Shown here: piece by piece, positions 51,636 to 60,059 of the stretch | How the letters are laid out: the number at the start of each line of letters is the position of its first letter | How positions within the stretch are numbered: position 1 is the first letter of the stretch | Assembly (NCBI RefSeq): GCF_000968375.1 | Contig: NZ_CP009933.1 | Coordinates: 3,534,001-3,598,000, forward strand | Reading direction: 5' to 3' | Length of the DNA stretch: 64,000 nucleotides | From: Clostridium scatologenes | GTDB lineage: Bacteria > Bacillota > Clostridia > Clostridiales > Clostridiaceae | The notes under the pieces: model-generated | Database searches by the model: none | Seen by the model: only the letters and a program-made list of their open reading frames with translations | Told to the model about the DNA's origin: nothing | Position numbers and translations under genes: made by a program

Positions 51636-52634
51636 CTAATTAAAAATAACACCATTATTTGCTTCAACAAAATCACTTATAGCATTTGCAATCCTGTATA
51701 TTTGCCCATAATCTAAAATATCTGGTGTATCTGTAGGTTTATGAACTAATTTTTCTATACCTTCTTGTACAATAAAAACATTAGGTATATTTGCTCTTTC
51801 AAAACTCATGTGATCACCTGAACCTTTTACCGCAGTATCACCAAATCCAATATTGTCTTTTTTCAAAGTGACTTTTATAGCATTATATAGCTTACCAGAT
51901 ATTTTACTTTTATCCTTTAAAGCAAGATTAGTTCCTCCTTTTTTAGCACCTATACAATCTATGTTGATATTATACATGTTACTGTACACAGATTTCGATT
52001 TAATGTCGTTAACAAAGGCTCTACTTCCTGATAAAGCTTCTTCTTCTCCATTAAAAGCACACAGAACTATATCCATATCAAATGGTTTCTCTTTGGAATA
52101 TTCCTTTAATGTGTGAGCTATTTTAATTAAGGCTGACATACCAGAAGCATCGTCTAATGCTCCTCTAATAATCTTTCCATCTTCGTATCCTACATGATCA
52201 AAATGCGCTGATATAAATACTGCATTTTTACTATCCTTACCTTTTATAACTCCTATAACATTATGAACTCCTTTATTTTCTGATTTATCATTTTTATCAA
52301 TTACACCATATTTTTTATATACTTCTTGTGCATAGGGTTCATAATAGCTGTCTCCAAATAATGAAGCTAACCCAATATCTTTAAAAGTCTTACTAATATA
52401 TTCTCCAACCTTCTCATTTCCCTTCGAGACAACTAACCTACCTTCAAATTCATCTGAACACAAAGTATTAACTGTTTCTTGAATAGTTGGAATCTTTACA
52501 GGAGCTTGAACTTGAACTAATTGTTCGTTACTTTTAGTTTCTTCTTTAGTATTTTGCTTAGATACCCCATAAGAGCAGGATGAAAAAGCCAAAGATATAG
52601 CTATAATAGTACCTAATTTTAATATGAGTTTCAT
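51636..52634 (-). CDS. M28-family zinc peptidase, lipoprotein
   Basis: 332 residues from ATG 52634 (RBS GGAGG, seven bases). The signal peptide ends SLAFSSC, predicting lipidation at that Cys. M28 ligands: SAHFDHVGYE, GALDDASGMSA, FNGEEEALSGSRAF, INIDCIG and a late GDHMSFERANIP. All five zinc and catalytic positions look intact. Substrates are probably extracellular peptides. A paralogue of 50377 but well diverged. Confidence 0.9.
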   Translation of the reverse strand: MKLILKLGTIIAISLAFSSCSYGVSKQNTKEETKSNEQLVQVQAPVKIPTIQETVNTLCSDEFEGRLVVSKGNEKVGEYISKTFKDIGLASLFGDSYYEPYAQEVYKKYGVIDKNDKSENKGVHNVIGVIKGKDSKNAVFISAHFDHVGYEDGKIIRGALDDASGMSALIKIAHTLKEYSKEKPFDMDIVLCAFNGEEEALSGSRAFVNDIKSKSVYSNMYNINIDCIGAKKGGTNLALKDKSKISGKLYNAIKVTLKKDNIGFGDTAVKGSGDHMSFERANIPNVFIVQEGIEKLVHKPTDTPDILDYGQIYRIANAISDFVEANNGVIFN

Positions 52635-52808
52635 GGTAAATCCTCCTAAATAGTTCATGACTATAATTCTTTATTACTATCACTATAGCTATTCAAAAAT
52701 CCTGAAGAATATTCTTTATAAATAAAACTAATACCTTTGTTTAAAAGGACTAATATTTATAAGGTTGCATCGTAATATTTTTAACATCTGAAAGTTGAAT
52801 TATTTATA

Positions 52809-53942
52809 CTATTGCTGCCTTAAAATATTTATTAAATCATAGAAATAATATTTTTTATTTCTGCTCTTACCATCTGAATAAATAATTTGCTTTTCTTCTA
52901 ACTTATTCAAATACACTCCTAACGTACTACTTGGTATATCAACCATTTCTAATATTCTTTTCTTATTAAATATAGGTAGTTTAAACATTACATTAACTAT
53001 ATCTATTAATTTGTTTGAATTTATTATTTTTCTGCTCTCATCTATAGTTATATTATATAACTCATCTATCTTATCAATTAACTTTATATTTTGATTTGCC
53101 TGATTTATAACAGCAGTTATGAAAAACTTTATCCATGTATTCCATCTTTGTGATGCTAACATTTTGGATTTATCATCCTCATTGGAAACTTCAATTGTTG
53201 TATCATTTAACAACTTATAATACTTAAACTTATCTTTTTCTAAGCTTTCACTTATAAAAAAATTTGGTGAATCAATAACACCCTTATCAAATAAATATAA
53301 TGGTATAAGTATTCTTCCTATTCTTCCATTACCATCTAAAAATGGGTGTATAGTTTCAAATTGAGCATGGATAATTGCTATTCTTATTAAATCGTGTAAA
53401 TTATCCTTAGGTTCATTTATGTATTTTTCTAAATTACTCATATATTCAGAAACAAGCTGTGGTTCTGGTGGTATATACGAAGCAGTTTGAATTGTACATC
53501 CTTCCGGTCCTATAAAATTCTGAATTCTTCTAAATTCACCAGGATTTCTATTTTTTCCTCTTACATCACCAGATAATAATATTTCATGCATTTCCCTAAT
53601 TAATCTTGTTGATATAGGTATCCTTCGTATCAAATCTTCACCAACTCTTAAGGCTTCAGAATAATTTAATACTTCTTGAATATCATTTGTTTTTTTATTT
53701 TCATCAGCTCCATATTCAAGCATGTCATCTAAAGTAACCTGAGTTCCTTCTATCTTAGTTGATTGTATTGCTTCTTGTAATGTTATAGGTGTTAATAACA
53801 ATTCTGGATCTATTTTAGATCTATTTAATAACACCTGATATACTCCAACTGATTTGTTTGCTTCTAATAATTCATTAATAAATTCATTAATGTTAATTAA
53901 ATTATCTATAGGTAATTTAAAAGGCTCATATGCTTTTGCCAT
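52809..53942 (-). CDS. Fic-family protein with winged-helix tail
   Basis: 377 residues. The Fic motif HPFLDGNGRIGR (about 204-215) is complete, so AMP- or NMP-transfer activity is possible. An N-terminal STKIEGT matches the class II inhibitory motif (S/TxxxE), which blocks ATP binding. The C-terminal 70 residues (KRILEMVDIPSSTLGVYLNK) form a winged helix-turn-helix. Such proteins are usually solitary regulators or modifiers; no antitoxin gene is adjacent. ATG 53942 follows GGAGTGGAG. Confidence 0.9.
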   Translation of the reverse strand: MAKAYEPFKLPIDNLININEFINELLEANKSVGVYQVLLNRSKIDPELLLTPITLQEAIQSTKIEGTQVTLDDMLEYGADENKKTNDIQEVLNYSEALRVGEDLIRRIPISTRLIREMHEILLSGDVRGKNRNPGEFRRIQNFIGPEGCTIQTASYIPPEPQLVSEYMSNLEKYINEPKDNLHDLIRIAIIHAQFETIHPFLDGNGRIGRILIPLYLFDKGVIDSPNFFISESLEKDKFKYYKLLNDTTIEVSNEDDKSKMLASQRWNTWIKFFITAVINQANQNIKLIDKIDELYNITIDESRKIINSNKLIDIVNVMFKLPIFNKKRILEMVDIPSSTLGVYLNKLEEKQIIYSDGKSRNKKYYFYDLINILRQQ

Positions 53943-54081
53943 ATTCTCCACTCCAATATAAATTTCTTGATTTTTGTTATATACTATTTATATTATAACA
54001 TTTACAACAAAAAATAAACCTTTTTTGTTGTAAAATTTAAATTTTATCTTTTTAAAACAGTATTTATAAAAAGGCTGGTAA

Positions 54082-54510
54082 TTAACTCACCAACCTACTT
54101 AAATTAAACATAGATGTAATCTCATCAATACCTCTATTTTTATACTTATTTAAAGTTTTTTCACTAATTGAACATTTTTGACATACATTACTCCATGAAA
54201 GCTTTTCCATAAATATTTTCTTTATAACTTCTCTAATCTTAGGTTCTAATCTCTCTATACAATAATTCAATCTTGTAATCTCAAACTCTGCAGCCTTCAT
54301 CATCTTATAAATTTCTTGTCTACTTTCCTTATTCATTCTCTTTGTAACCTCATTATATACTAAAGCTATCTTACAAGTTTTATCTGAAATATTACTGGTT
54401 ATAACTCTATCACCACTTGCTGATGAAAAATTAAGAACTTCTATAACTTCCTCTGATTCTAAATCCTTAAAAGCTTTGTACTCAAACTTTAATTGATCTA
54501 TGTCTTTCAA
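54082..54510 (-). CDS. Phage-type sigma-like transcriptional regulator
   Basis: 142 residues, helical, ending in a region 4-like helix-turn-helix (REVIKKIFMEKLSWSNVCQK, CSISEKTLNKYKNRGIDEIT). This is the layout of late-gene activators of the RinA/ArpU/DUF1492 sort in Firmicutes prophages. No other structural phage genes are here, so it is probably a prophage remnant. Confidence 0.7.
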   Translation of the reverse strand: MKDIDQLKFEYKAFKDLESEEVIEVLNFSSASGDRVITSNISDKTCKIALVYNEVTKRMNKESRQEIYKMMKAAEFEITRLNYCIERLEPKIREVIKKIFMEKLSWSNVCQKCSISEKTLNKYKNRGIDEITSMFNLSRLVS

Positions 54511-54559
54511 TATTTCATTATAATTATTCAGTAATTTGCAGAAAATATAGGTGTTTTTA

Positions 54560-54660
54560 GCACTACATTATTCGATTTTCAAAGACCATCCTTCGCATTT
54601 TTAGTTTAGAAAGTTATGTTGCATTGATTTCATAATGCAAAGCAAAGCTTCACAAGTTAA
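54560..54660. repeat. Repeat R3, copy 6
   Basis: CATTATTCGATTTTCAAAGA, AGAAAGTTATGTTGCAT, then GCAAAGCAAAGCTTCACAAG; closest to the copy at 39958. Confidence 0.55.
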
Positions 54661-54706
54661 GAATTAATAATGAAGAGTTAATAAGTAAAGGATGATTTTT
54701 AGCTAT

Positions 54707-54790
54707 CGCAAAAACACCATATAATTCTACTTTGAATAATACAGTGTTCTTTAAAAATTGTTCGTTTTTTCAGCTGTTGTGTCAAATATA
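54707..54790. repeat. Repeat R1, copy 9
   Basis: AAAAACACCATATAATTC, ATACAGTGTT and the TTGTTCGTTTTTTCAGCTGT tail. No gene lies in 54511-54852. Confidence 0.65.
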
Positions 54791-54852
54791 AATATTGTAA
54801 ATTAATTAGGTAATCTTTTAAATAGGTAATATAAAAATAAACTTGCTACTGC

Positions 54853-54935
54853 TAGCAACAAAGATTGCTCGTTTCACTTCCAATCTTTGTAAGGGGTCAG
54901 ACCCCTTACAAAAACTGGAACAGTTTTTGTTGCTA
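54853..54935. repeat. Nested palindrome cluster (cruciform-like)
   Basis: An outer 10-bp pair TAGCAACAAA (54853-54862) and TTTGTTGCTA (54926-54935) encloses three hairpins: GATTG...CAATC, the perfect 27-base palindrome with arms TTTGTAAGGGGTC and GACCCCTTACAAA around a central A (54886-54912), and AAAACTG...CAGTTTT. It stands where the 5' part of the next gene has been lost. Confidence 0.75.
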
Positions 54936-55414
54936 CAAATGATTGCGGCGGCTACCATACAACAGCTCCTGGTAATGCTAGGTATTGTCCTAAGTGTGGA
55001 AATGTAACTACTTTTTTTAATAGTAATGTACTGCATGACTGGAAGCCAACACGTGAAGCTCTGCTAAATAAAATGCAATTTGAAGAAAACCTAAGTGGCA
55101 CATTAAACACTACTGAAGATATTAAGGATTGGGATACAATTGGATTTACATTATTCCTTGAAGGCTATACTTTATTAAGTACTCTTTTAGAAAATTCAAC
55201 TGCAAAACAATGTGGTGAAACTCTTGTTGTGTATGTTAAAGACACTTACATAAAAGATAGAATTTTAAATTGTAAAAATGTTGAAATTCTAACGTCAATG
55301 GCTAAGTCTCAATTTAAAATTGCAGTTAATGATATTAAAATTACAACACTTCAGGATTTTTACCCTGTTGCTCCAGAACCTGTTCCTATTGATGATGGCG
55401 ATATTCCATTTTAG
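54893..55414 (+). pseudogene. 5'-truncated gene: zinc ribbon, DnaX-C-like domain and SSB-type tail
   Basis: The frame opens after a TAA at 54890 with no usable start. It encodes KTGTVFVATNDCGGYHTTAP and YCPKCGNVTTFF (zinc ribbon), then a domain resembling the C-terminal part of DNA polymerase III gamma/tau (DWDTIGFTLFLEGYTLLSTL, AKQCGETLVVYVKDTYIKDR). It ends in IDDGDIPF, the acidic tip by which SSB binds partner proteins. A phage or plasmid replication protein is likely. The palindrome cluster replaces its N-terminus. The ATG at 55073 lacks an RBS. Confidence 0.6.
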
Positions 55415-55415
55415 T

Positions 55416-55458
55416 AAAAAAGCAGCAGCTGGCTTAAACTAAAAGCTGCTGCTGTTTT
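55416..55458 (+). terminator. Terminator after the SSB-tail gene
   Basis: AGCAGCAGCT (55421-55430) and AGCTGCTGCT (55444-55453) with flanking A-run and GTTTTG. A strong 10-bp stem. Confidence 0.75.
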
Positions 55459-55589
55459 GTGTTTAACTTTTCTATATCACTGAGATATGCGGGTGCAATT
55501 CCTAGTTCATCAGCCATTCCTTTTAAAGTTATTCCAAGTGATTTCCTTTTATCTGCAATAAATTTTTCAAAACCTAATATATTATTCAT
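55434..55589 (-). pseudogene. XRE-family helix-turn-helix fragment
   Basis: 51 codons from ATG 55589: NILGFEKFIADKRKSLGITL, KGMADELGIAPAYLSDIEK, the first half of an XRE regulator. The frame then runs into the terminator of the convergent gene (QQQLLV and stop). The rest of the helix-turn-helix domain is lost. Confidence 0.7.
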
Positions 55590-55615
55590 TTTGTTTATTA
55601 TTTTTATGTAGATTT

Positions 55616-56029
55616 CTAAAACATAATATTTTTAAACTTACCTTCTTTAATCTGTAATGAAGCTTTTTCATAAATTTCAAATAGCTTGTACAGTATTGGG
55701 CAAAAAAGATAGTCACCTCTATTTAATATTGGATTTGAAATATCAATATATTCTCTTGTCATATTCTCCATAAACTCCACATCATCATCGTTAATCAAAT
55801 CGTTTTCATTAAAATTCAATAAAGCAAGCTCATGTATTAGTTTTTCTTCATCATTTTTAACTAATTCATATTTTTCTCTATCCATCAATTTTTTTAAGTT
55901 ATTTATAATCATAATAAGTATCTGATAATTAGGCTCTACCTCAAGATCTACATTATCATTTAAATATATTAATCCTTCCCTCTGTAAATTTTTTGCTGCT
56001 TTTATAGTATCCTTAAGATTTTTATCCAT
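55616..56029 (-). CDS. Hypothetical protein, probably phage-related
   Basis: 137 residues, acidic and helical (KNLKDTIKAAKNLQREGLIY, YQILIMIINNLKKLMDREKY, ENMTREYIDISNPILNRGDY). ATG 56029 has GGGGGTG six bases upstream. No known motif. Its place beside an XRE fragment and phage-type relics suggests mobile origin. Confidence 0.6.
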   Translation of the reverse strand: MDKNLKDTIKAAKNLQREGLIYLNDNVDLEVEPNYQILIMIINNLKKLMDREKYELVKNDEEKLIHELALLNFNENDLINDDDVEFMENMTREYIDISNPILNRGDYLFCPILYKLFEIYEKASLQIKEGKFKNIMF

Positions 56030-56044
56030 CAAAAACACCCCCAC

Positions 56045-56372
56045 TTACTAATATACACGTAAAATTTAAAAAGTGAAGTGGATTTTATGAAAATTTTCTT
56101 AGTTTTGTATATATAATACAAATTTATTTCTATGGGTGAGTTTTGATTTTAGCAGGACTTACAGAATATCTTATAGATTGAAATTCAAAAGCTTGTTTTC
56201 TTTAAATAATATCTTTAATATCTTTAATTTATATATACTGTTTCATATCTAAATACCAATATATGGTTATACTAAGAAAATAAGTATATTTTTGCAATAA
56301 TGGATTTGTGAACACACTTAATTATTTCAGAAAGAATTAAGCAAGCAAGATATCATTTAAATTATCAATTTA
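56045..56372. other. AT-rich gap without a gene
   Basis: No open frame, hairpin or R1-R4 repeat was recognised. It marks the left boundary of the invertible restriction-modification locus. Confidence 0.5.
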
Positions 56373-56391
56373 TGCTTGGGAACAGCGTAAG
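56373..56391 (+). repeat. hsdS inverted repeat A, plus copy
   Basis: TGCTTGGGAACAGCGTAAG, encoding AWEQRK at the start of a target-recognition domain. Exact inverse of 58376-58394; related copies begin the two halves of hsdS at 60537 and 61140. Confidence 0.85.
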
Positions 56392-56910
56392 CTAGGGGAT
56401 ATAGTTTCAATTACTATGGGACAATCACCTGACGGTAGCACGTATTCAGATACTCCGAGTGACTATATCCTCGTTCAAGGAAATGCAGATTTGAAAAACG
56501 GTTGGGTTACTCCAAGAGTTTGGACGTACCAGCTTACTAAAAAAGCTGAGGCAGGAGATTTGATAATGAGTGTACGTGCTCCAGCTGGTGAAATGGGGAA
56601 AACGGCTTATAATGTGGTTATCGGGCGTGGTGTTGCGGCAATAAAAGGTAACGAATTTATATTTCAGAGCCTCGTTAAAATGAATGAGGAAGGATATTGG
56701 AAAAAGCTCTCTTGTGGTTCTACCTTTGAATCCTTAAACTCAGACAATATTAAAAATGCTAAAATAATGATTCCAAATCTAGATGAGCAAGCTCAAATTG
56801 GAGCCTTTTTTAAGAACCTCGACAACCTTATCACTCTTCATCAGCGTAAGGCAATTTTTGATAAATCAAAAGGAGGAATTAATGATGTTACAAAAAGTAA
56901 AAGGAACTGA
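56376..56910 (+). pseudogene. Silent hsdS specificity module, plus strand
   Basis: An open frame without start or RBS encodes WEQRKLGDIVSITMGQSPDG, a complete target-recognition domain (ILVQGNADLKNGWVTPRVWT; SVRAPAGEMGKTAYNVVIGR) and the conserved exit FFKNLDNLITLHQRK. It corresponds to one half of an HsdS subunit and is bounded by repeats A and B. It runs about 29 bases past the start of the recombinase gene. It would become expressed only after recombination into the hsdS locus. Confidence 0.85.
56819..56851 (+). repeat. hsdS inverted repeat B, plus copy
   Basis: 33 bases that match 57835-57867 in inverse orientation with one mismatch; encodes DNLITLHQRK. Core: ATCAGCGTAAGG. Confidence 0.88.
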
Positions 56911-57811
56911 TTTATTTTACCAATATTATGCACAATGGATTACAGTATACAAAGATGGTGCCATAAGAAAAGTAACTATGGATAAATATCTTATGACAAA
57001 AAAATGGCTTAAAAAACTCATTCCAAACCTTATAATTTGCAATTTGAATCGTATAACTTACCAACAATTACTTAATGACTATGCTGTGTGTCATGAGCGT
57101 CAAACCACAATGGATTTTCATCATCAATTAAAAGCTGCAATTTTGGATGCGGTAGATGAAGGTCTAATTGATAGGGACCCTACACGAAAAGCCATAATCA
57201 AAGGAAAAACTCCAAAAGATAAAAAAACGAAATACCTTAATCAGTTTGAGTTGCATACTCTATTAAGTAATCTTGATTTAAAGTCTGAAGTGAGTTGGGA
57301 TTGGTTTATACTATTAGTTGCAAAAACTGGAATGCGCTTTTCGGAAGCATTAGCACTTACACCTAAAGATTTTGATTTTTCACATCAAATGCTTTCAATC
57401 AGTAAAACATGGGATTATAAAGGAAATGGTGGATTCCTTCCAACAAAAAATCAATCCTCTGTACGAAAAGTAGAAATAGACTGGCAAACAGTAATTCAAT
57501 TTTCTGAGTTACTAAAGAGACTTCCAGAAGATAAACCTATATTTACAGAAAACAAAGTATATAATTCAACTGTTAATGACATATTAACAAGACACTGTAA
57601 AAATGTAAAAATTCCGATAATTTCAATTCACGGATTACGCCATACACATGCTTCTCTTTTGTTATTTGCTGGTGTATCAATTGCAAGTGTTGCAAGAAGG
57701 TTAGGACATGCAAGCATGACAACAACCCAAAAAACCTATTTACATATTATTCAGGAACTTGAAAATAAAGATGTAGATTTGGTTATGCGTTCGTTATCAG
57801 GATTAAGTTAA
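56882..57811 (+). CDS. Tyrosine recombinase of the hsdS inversion locus
   Basis: 309 residues from ATG 56882 with GGAGG five bases upstream. An N-terminal SAM-like core-binding domain (about 1-110) precedes the catalytic domain. The R-H-R-H-Y set is visible: R in TGMRFSEAL, HGLRHTHAS, LGHASMTTT and Y in QKTYLH. The gene lies between two oppositely oriented hsdS modules, as CreX/PsrA-type recombinases do in phase-variable type I systems of streptococci. It probably inverts segments between the A or B repeats. Its stop abuts that of the convergent silent module. Confidence 0.9.
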   Translation: MMLQKVKGTDLFYQYYAQWITVYKDGAIRKVTMDKYLMTKKWLKKLIPNLIICNLNRITYQQLLNDYAVCHERQTTMDFHHQLKAAILDAVDEGLIDRDPTRKAIIKGKTPKDKKTKYLNQFELHTLLSNLDLKSEVSWDWFILLVAKTGMRFSEALALTPKDFDFSHQMLSISKTWDYKGNGGFLPTKNQSSVRKVEIDWQTVIQFSELLKRLPEDKPIFTENKVYNSTVNDILTRHCKNVKIPIISIHGLRHTHASLLLFAGVSIASVARRLGHASMTTTQKTYLHIIQELENKDVDLVMRSLSGLS

Positions 57812-57834
57812 CTAGGAATCATTACCAAAAAATT

Positions 57835-57867
57835 CCTTACGCTGATGAAGGGTGATAAGGTTGTCGA
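57835..57867 (-). repeat. hsdS inverted repeat B, minus copy
   Basis: Inverse of 56819-56851 with one mismatch. Together they bracket the recombinase gene. Confidence 0.88.
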
Positions 57868-58375
57868 AAGTAAATATTATCTTCCCTATTTTCTCTTGTT
57901 CCTTAATATCAACTGGAAATTTAATATTTAATTTATGTTGTCTTGTAATACCAATGTAAGCACGTGTTGATTGAGTTGATTCAAGTTTTATCTCTTTTTG
58001 GAACTCTAGAGAATTGAAAAAAGCATATAAATATTTTAAATTCAATTTTGATTTTTCAATAATTCTATAATATGTTACTTGAGGTGTCAAAACTGCATAC
58101 TCACTGCCTAATTCATTTAGAATAGCGACCTCACCAATTGTAGCTTTGTGCGTAATTAATACATCTCCATTTTTTGCAAACCCTTTATCTAATTTTTCTG
58201 CTCTTTCTTTAGTAATAAATTTGCAATTTTTCAAATCGACTTTTCCATCTGTTATATCTGTAGCCATTAAGAAAGGAATTCCATAATCAACATACTCACT
58301 TGCTGTCGGATGTTTTTGCCCATGATTTCCATCCATTGGCTCCTCAATTATATTTTCATCAATAAAATATTGAAC

Positions 58376-58394
58376 CTTACGCTGTTCCCAAGCA
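58376..58394 (-). repeat. hsdS inverted repeat A, minus copy
   Basis: Exact 19-base inverse of 56373-56391. The two copies bracket both silent modules and the recombinase. Confidence 0.85.
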
Positions 58395-58398
58395 AATG

Positions 58399-58425
58399 TA
58401 GGAAAGTGAATATTTCACTTTCCTA
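58399..58425 (-). repeat. Perfect hairpin downstream of hsdM
   Basis: TAGGAAAGTGAA (58399-58410) and TTCACTTTCCTA (58414-58425), three-base loop. No T-run, so terminator activity is doubtful. It may block read-through or mark a recombination boundary. Confidence 0.6.
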
Positions 58426-58437
58426 CTACCAACAAAT

Positions 58438-60027
58438 CTAAATTTTCACACCTAAAATCTTCAATTGCTCATTAATCTCTGCTTCAAGCTTTGCAATTTC
58501 CTTATTATCTTGTTCTAATTGCTTATTTACTTCTTCCAAATCAATTGGAGCTTCTTCCTCAAAAGTGTCAACATACCGTGAAATATTCAAGTTAAACTCA
58601 TTTTCCTTGATTTCCTCAATTGATGCCAAATGAGCGTATTTATCAACATCTTTACGTTCTTTAAATGTATTGATAATCTTATCTATATTTTCATCATTTA
58701 AATTATTTTGATTCTTACCCTTTTCAAAATCATTACTTGCATCAATAAATAGTATGTCTTTTGTTTTACGATTCTTTTTAAATACTAAAATTATCGTTGG
58801 GATACTTGTCCCATAAAATAAGTTAGCTGGCAGACCAATAACCGTGTCAAGATAATTTTTTCCAATGAGAGTTTGACGAATTTTACCTTCTGCTGCACCA
58901 CGAAATAGCACGCCGTGAGGTAAAACAATAGCCATTGTGCCAGTGTTGTTTAAATGATATATACTGTGCAAGATAAAAGCATAATCCGCTTTTGAAGCTG
59001 GTGCTAATTTCCCATAATCGCTAAAGCGAGGATCTTTTAACTTTGTTTCATCATTATCCCATTTTGCAGAATATGGTGGATTTGCAACCACTGCATCAAA
59101 GCTACGTGGACGGTCAATCCCCTTTCCATCTGGTCCATCTGGCCAATCGCTTTCTAAAGTATCCGCATTATTTAGTGTCATATTGTTATAAGGTACATCA
59201 TGCATCATCAAGTTCATACGACCCAAGTTATACGTTGTTGTATTCAACTCCTGCCCAAAATACTTCATAGTAGTACCCTCAGGCAATTCTTGTCCAACAG
59301 TAAGTAGCAAGGAACCTGATCCCATTGTTGGGTCATATACATTGAAAAATTCATCTGATTTTTCTACACCATTAGCAACTATTTTTGCTAAAATCTTACT
59401 TACTTGATGAGGTGTATAGAATTCCCCACCTTTTTTACCAGCGTTTGCGGCAAATTGACCGATTAAGTATTCATAGATTTCACCTAGAATATCTTTTCCA
59501 TCATCTCCCTTGTATTCAATTCCATCCACTAACTTAACTATATTGTTAAGTGATTTTGCACGTTCATTTGTAGAACTTCCAAGGCGTGAATCTCCCAAGT
59601 TAATATCGTTGAATATACCACGAAAATCTTTTACCGCTTCTTTATTTAATTCCGCATTTTTATTAAAGTTATCAAAAATAGTTTGATAGTCACTAGGAAT
59701 AACTTGTGAATCATTAATTTTATTAATCAAAGACTCCCATGTATCATTTGGCGCAATTGCATACCCCAAACTTAATGAAATATCTTGTAAATAGTCATCT
59801 AAATCTTCACCTACCGCTTGTTTTAGGTAAGCATCATTGATAGCTTGTCCCTCTACGACATCAATAACATTATTTTCTACTAAATACTGCTCTTGATGTT
59901 CTGAAAGGTATCTATAAAACATAAATGCCAATATATAATTTTTATACTCTGATGCATCCATTGTGCCCCGCAGTTCATTTGCCATAGCCCAAAGTTTACT
60001 TGTAATTGTTTGTAGGTTATTACTCAT
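58438..60027 (-). CDS. hsdM: Type I restriction-modification methyltransferase HsdM
   Basis: 529 residues. An N-terminal helical HsdM_N domain (about 5-140) is followed by an N6-adenine methyltransferase: motif I DPTMGSGSLLLTVG (about 229-242), motif IV VVANPPYSAKW (about 307-317) and GKKGGEFYTPHQVSKIL before motif I. The C-terminal coiled coil (EVNKQLEQDNKEIAKLEAEI) contacts HsdS. It methylates adenine in the bipartite target set by HsdS. It lies 32 bases downstream of hsdS. Confidence 0.96.
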   Translation of the reverse strand: MSNNLQTITSKLWAMANELRGTMDASEYKNYILAFMFYRYLSEHQEQYLVENNVIDVVEGQAINDAYLKQAVGEDLDDYLQDISLSLGYAIAPNDTWESLINKINDSQVIPSDYQTIFDNFNKNAELNKEAVKDFRGIFNDINLGDSRLGSSTNERAKSLNNIVKLVDGIEYKGDDGKDILGEIYEYLIGQFAANAGKKGGEFYTPHQVSKILAKIVANGVEKSDEFFNVYDPTMGSGSLLLTVGQELPEGTTMKYFGQELNTTTYNLGRMNLMMHDVPYNNMTLNNADTLESDWPDGPDGKGIDRPRSFDAVVANPPYSAKWDNDETKLKDPRFSDYGKLAPASKADYAFILHSIYHLNNTGTMAIVLPHGVLFRGAAEGKIRQTLIGKNYLDTVIGLPANLFYGTSIPTIILVFKKNRKTKDILFIDASNDFEKGKNQNNLNDENIDKIINTFKERKDVDKYAHLASIEEIKENEFNLNISRYVDTFEEEAPIDLEEVNKQLEQDNKEIAKLEAEINEQLKILGVKI

Positions 60028-60059
60028 TATTTTTATTTCCTTTCTATTTTCAAATTATT

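Larger units (their letters stand above)
57812..58394 (-). pseudogene. Silent hsdS specificity module, minus strand
   Basis: From repeat A (58394) the frame reads AWEQRKVQYFIDENIIEEPM then a recognition domain (ATDITDGKVDLKNCKFITKE; VLITHKATIGEVAIL; YYRIIEKSKLNLKYLYAF) and the exit FDNLITLHQRKEFFGNDS. An internal ATG at 58336 has GAGGAG close by and could give a 174-residue fragment. One HsdS half without a proper start; a donor module for shuffling. Confidence 0.82.

Noticed and set aside
54818..55036. 72-codon minus-strand frame over the palindrome cluster
   Set aside because: It is antisense to the zinc-ribbon gene, which shows CPKC and the IDDGDIPF tail; the antisense peptide has no such features.
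58399..58425. Intrinsic terminator after hsdM
   Set aside because: The stem is perfect, but neither strand has a following T-run, so it is listed only as a hairpin.
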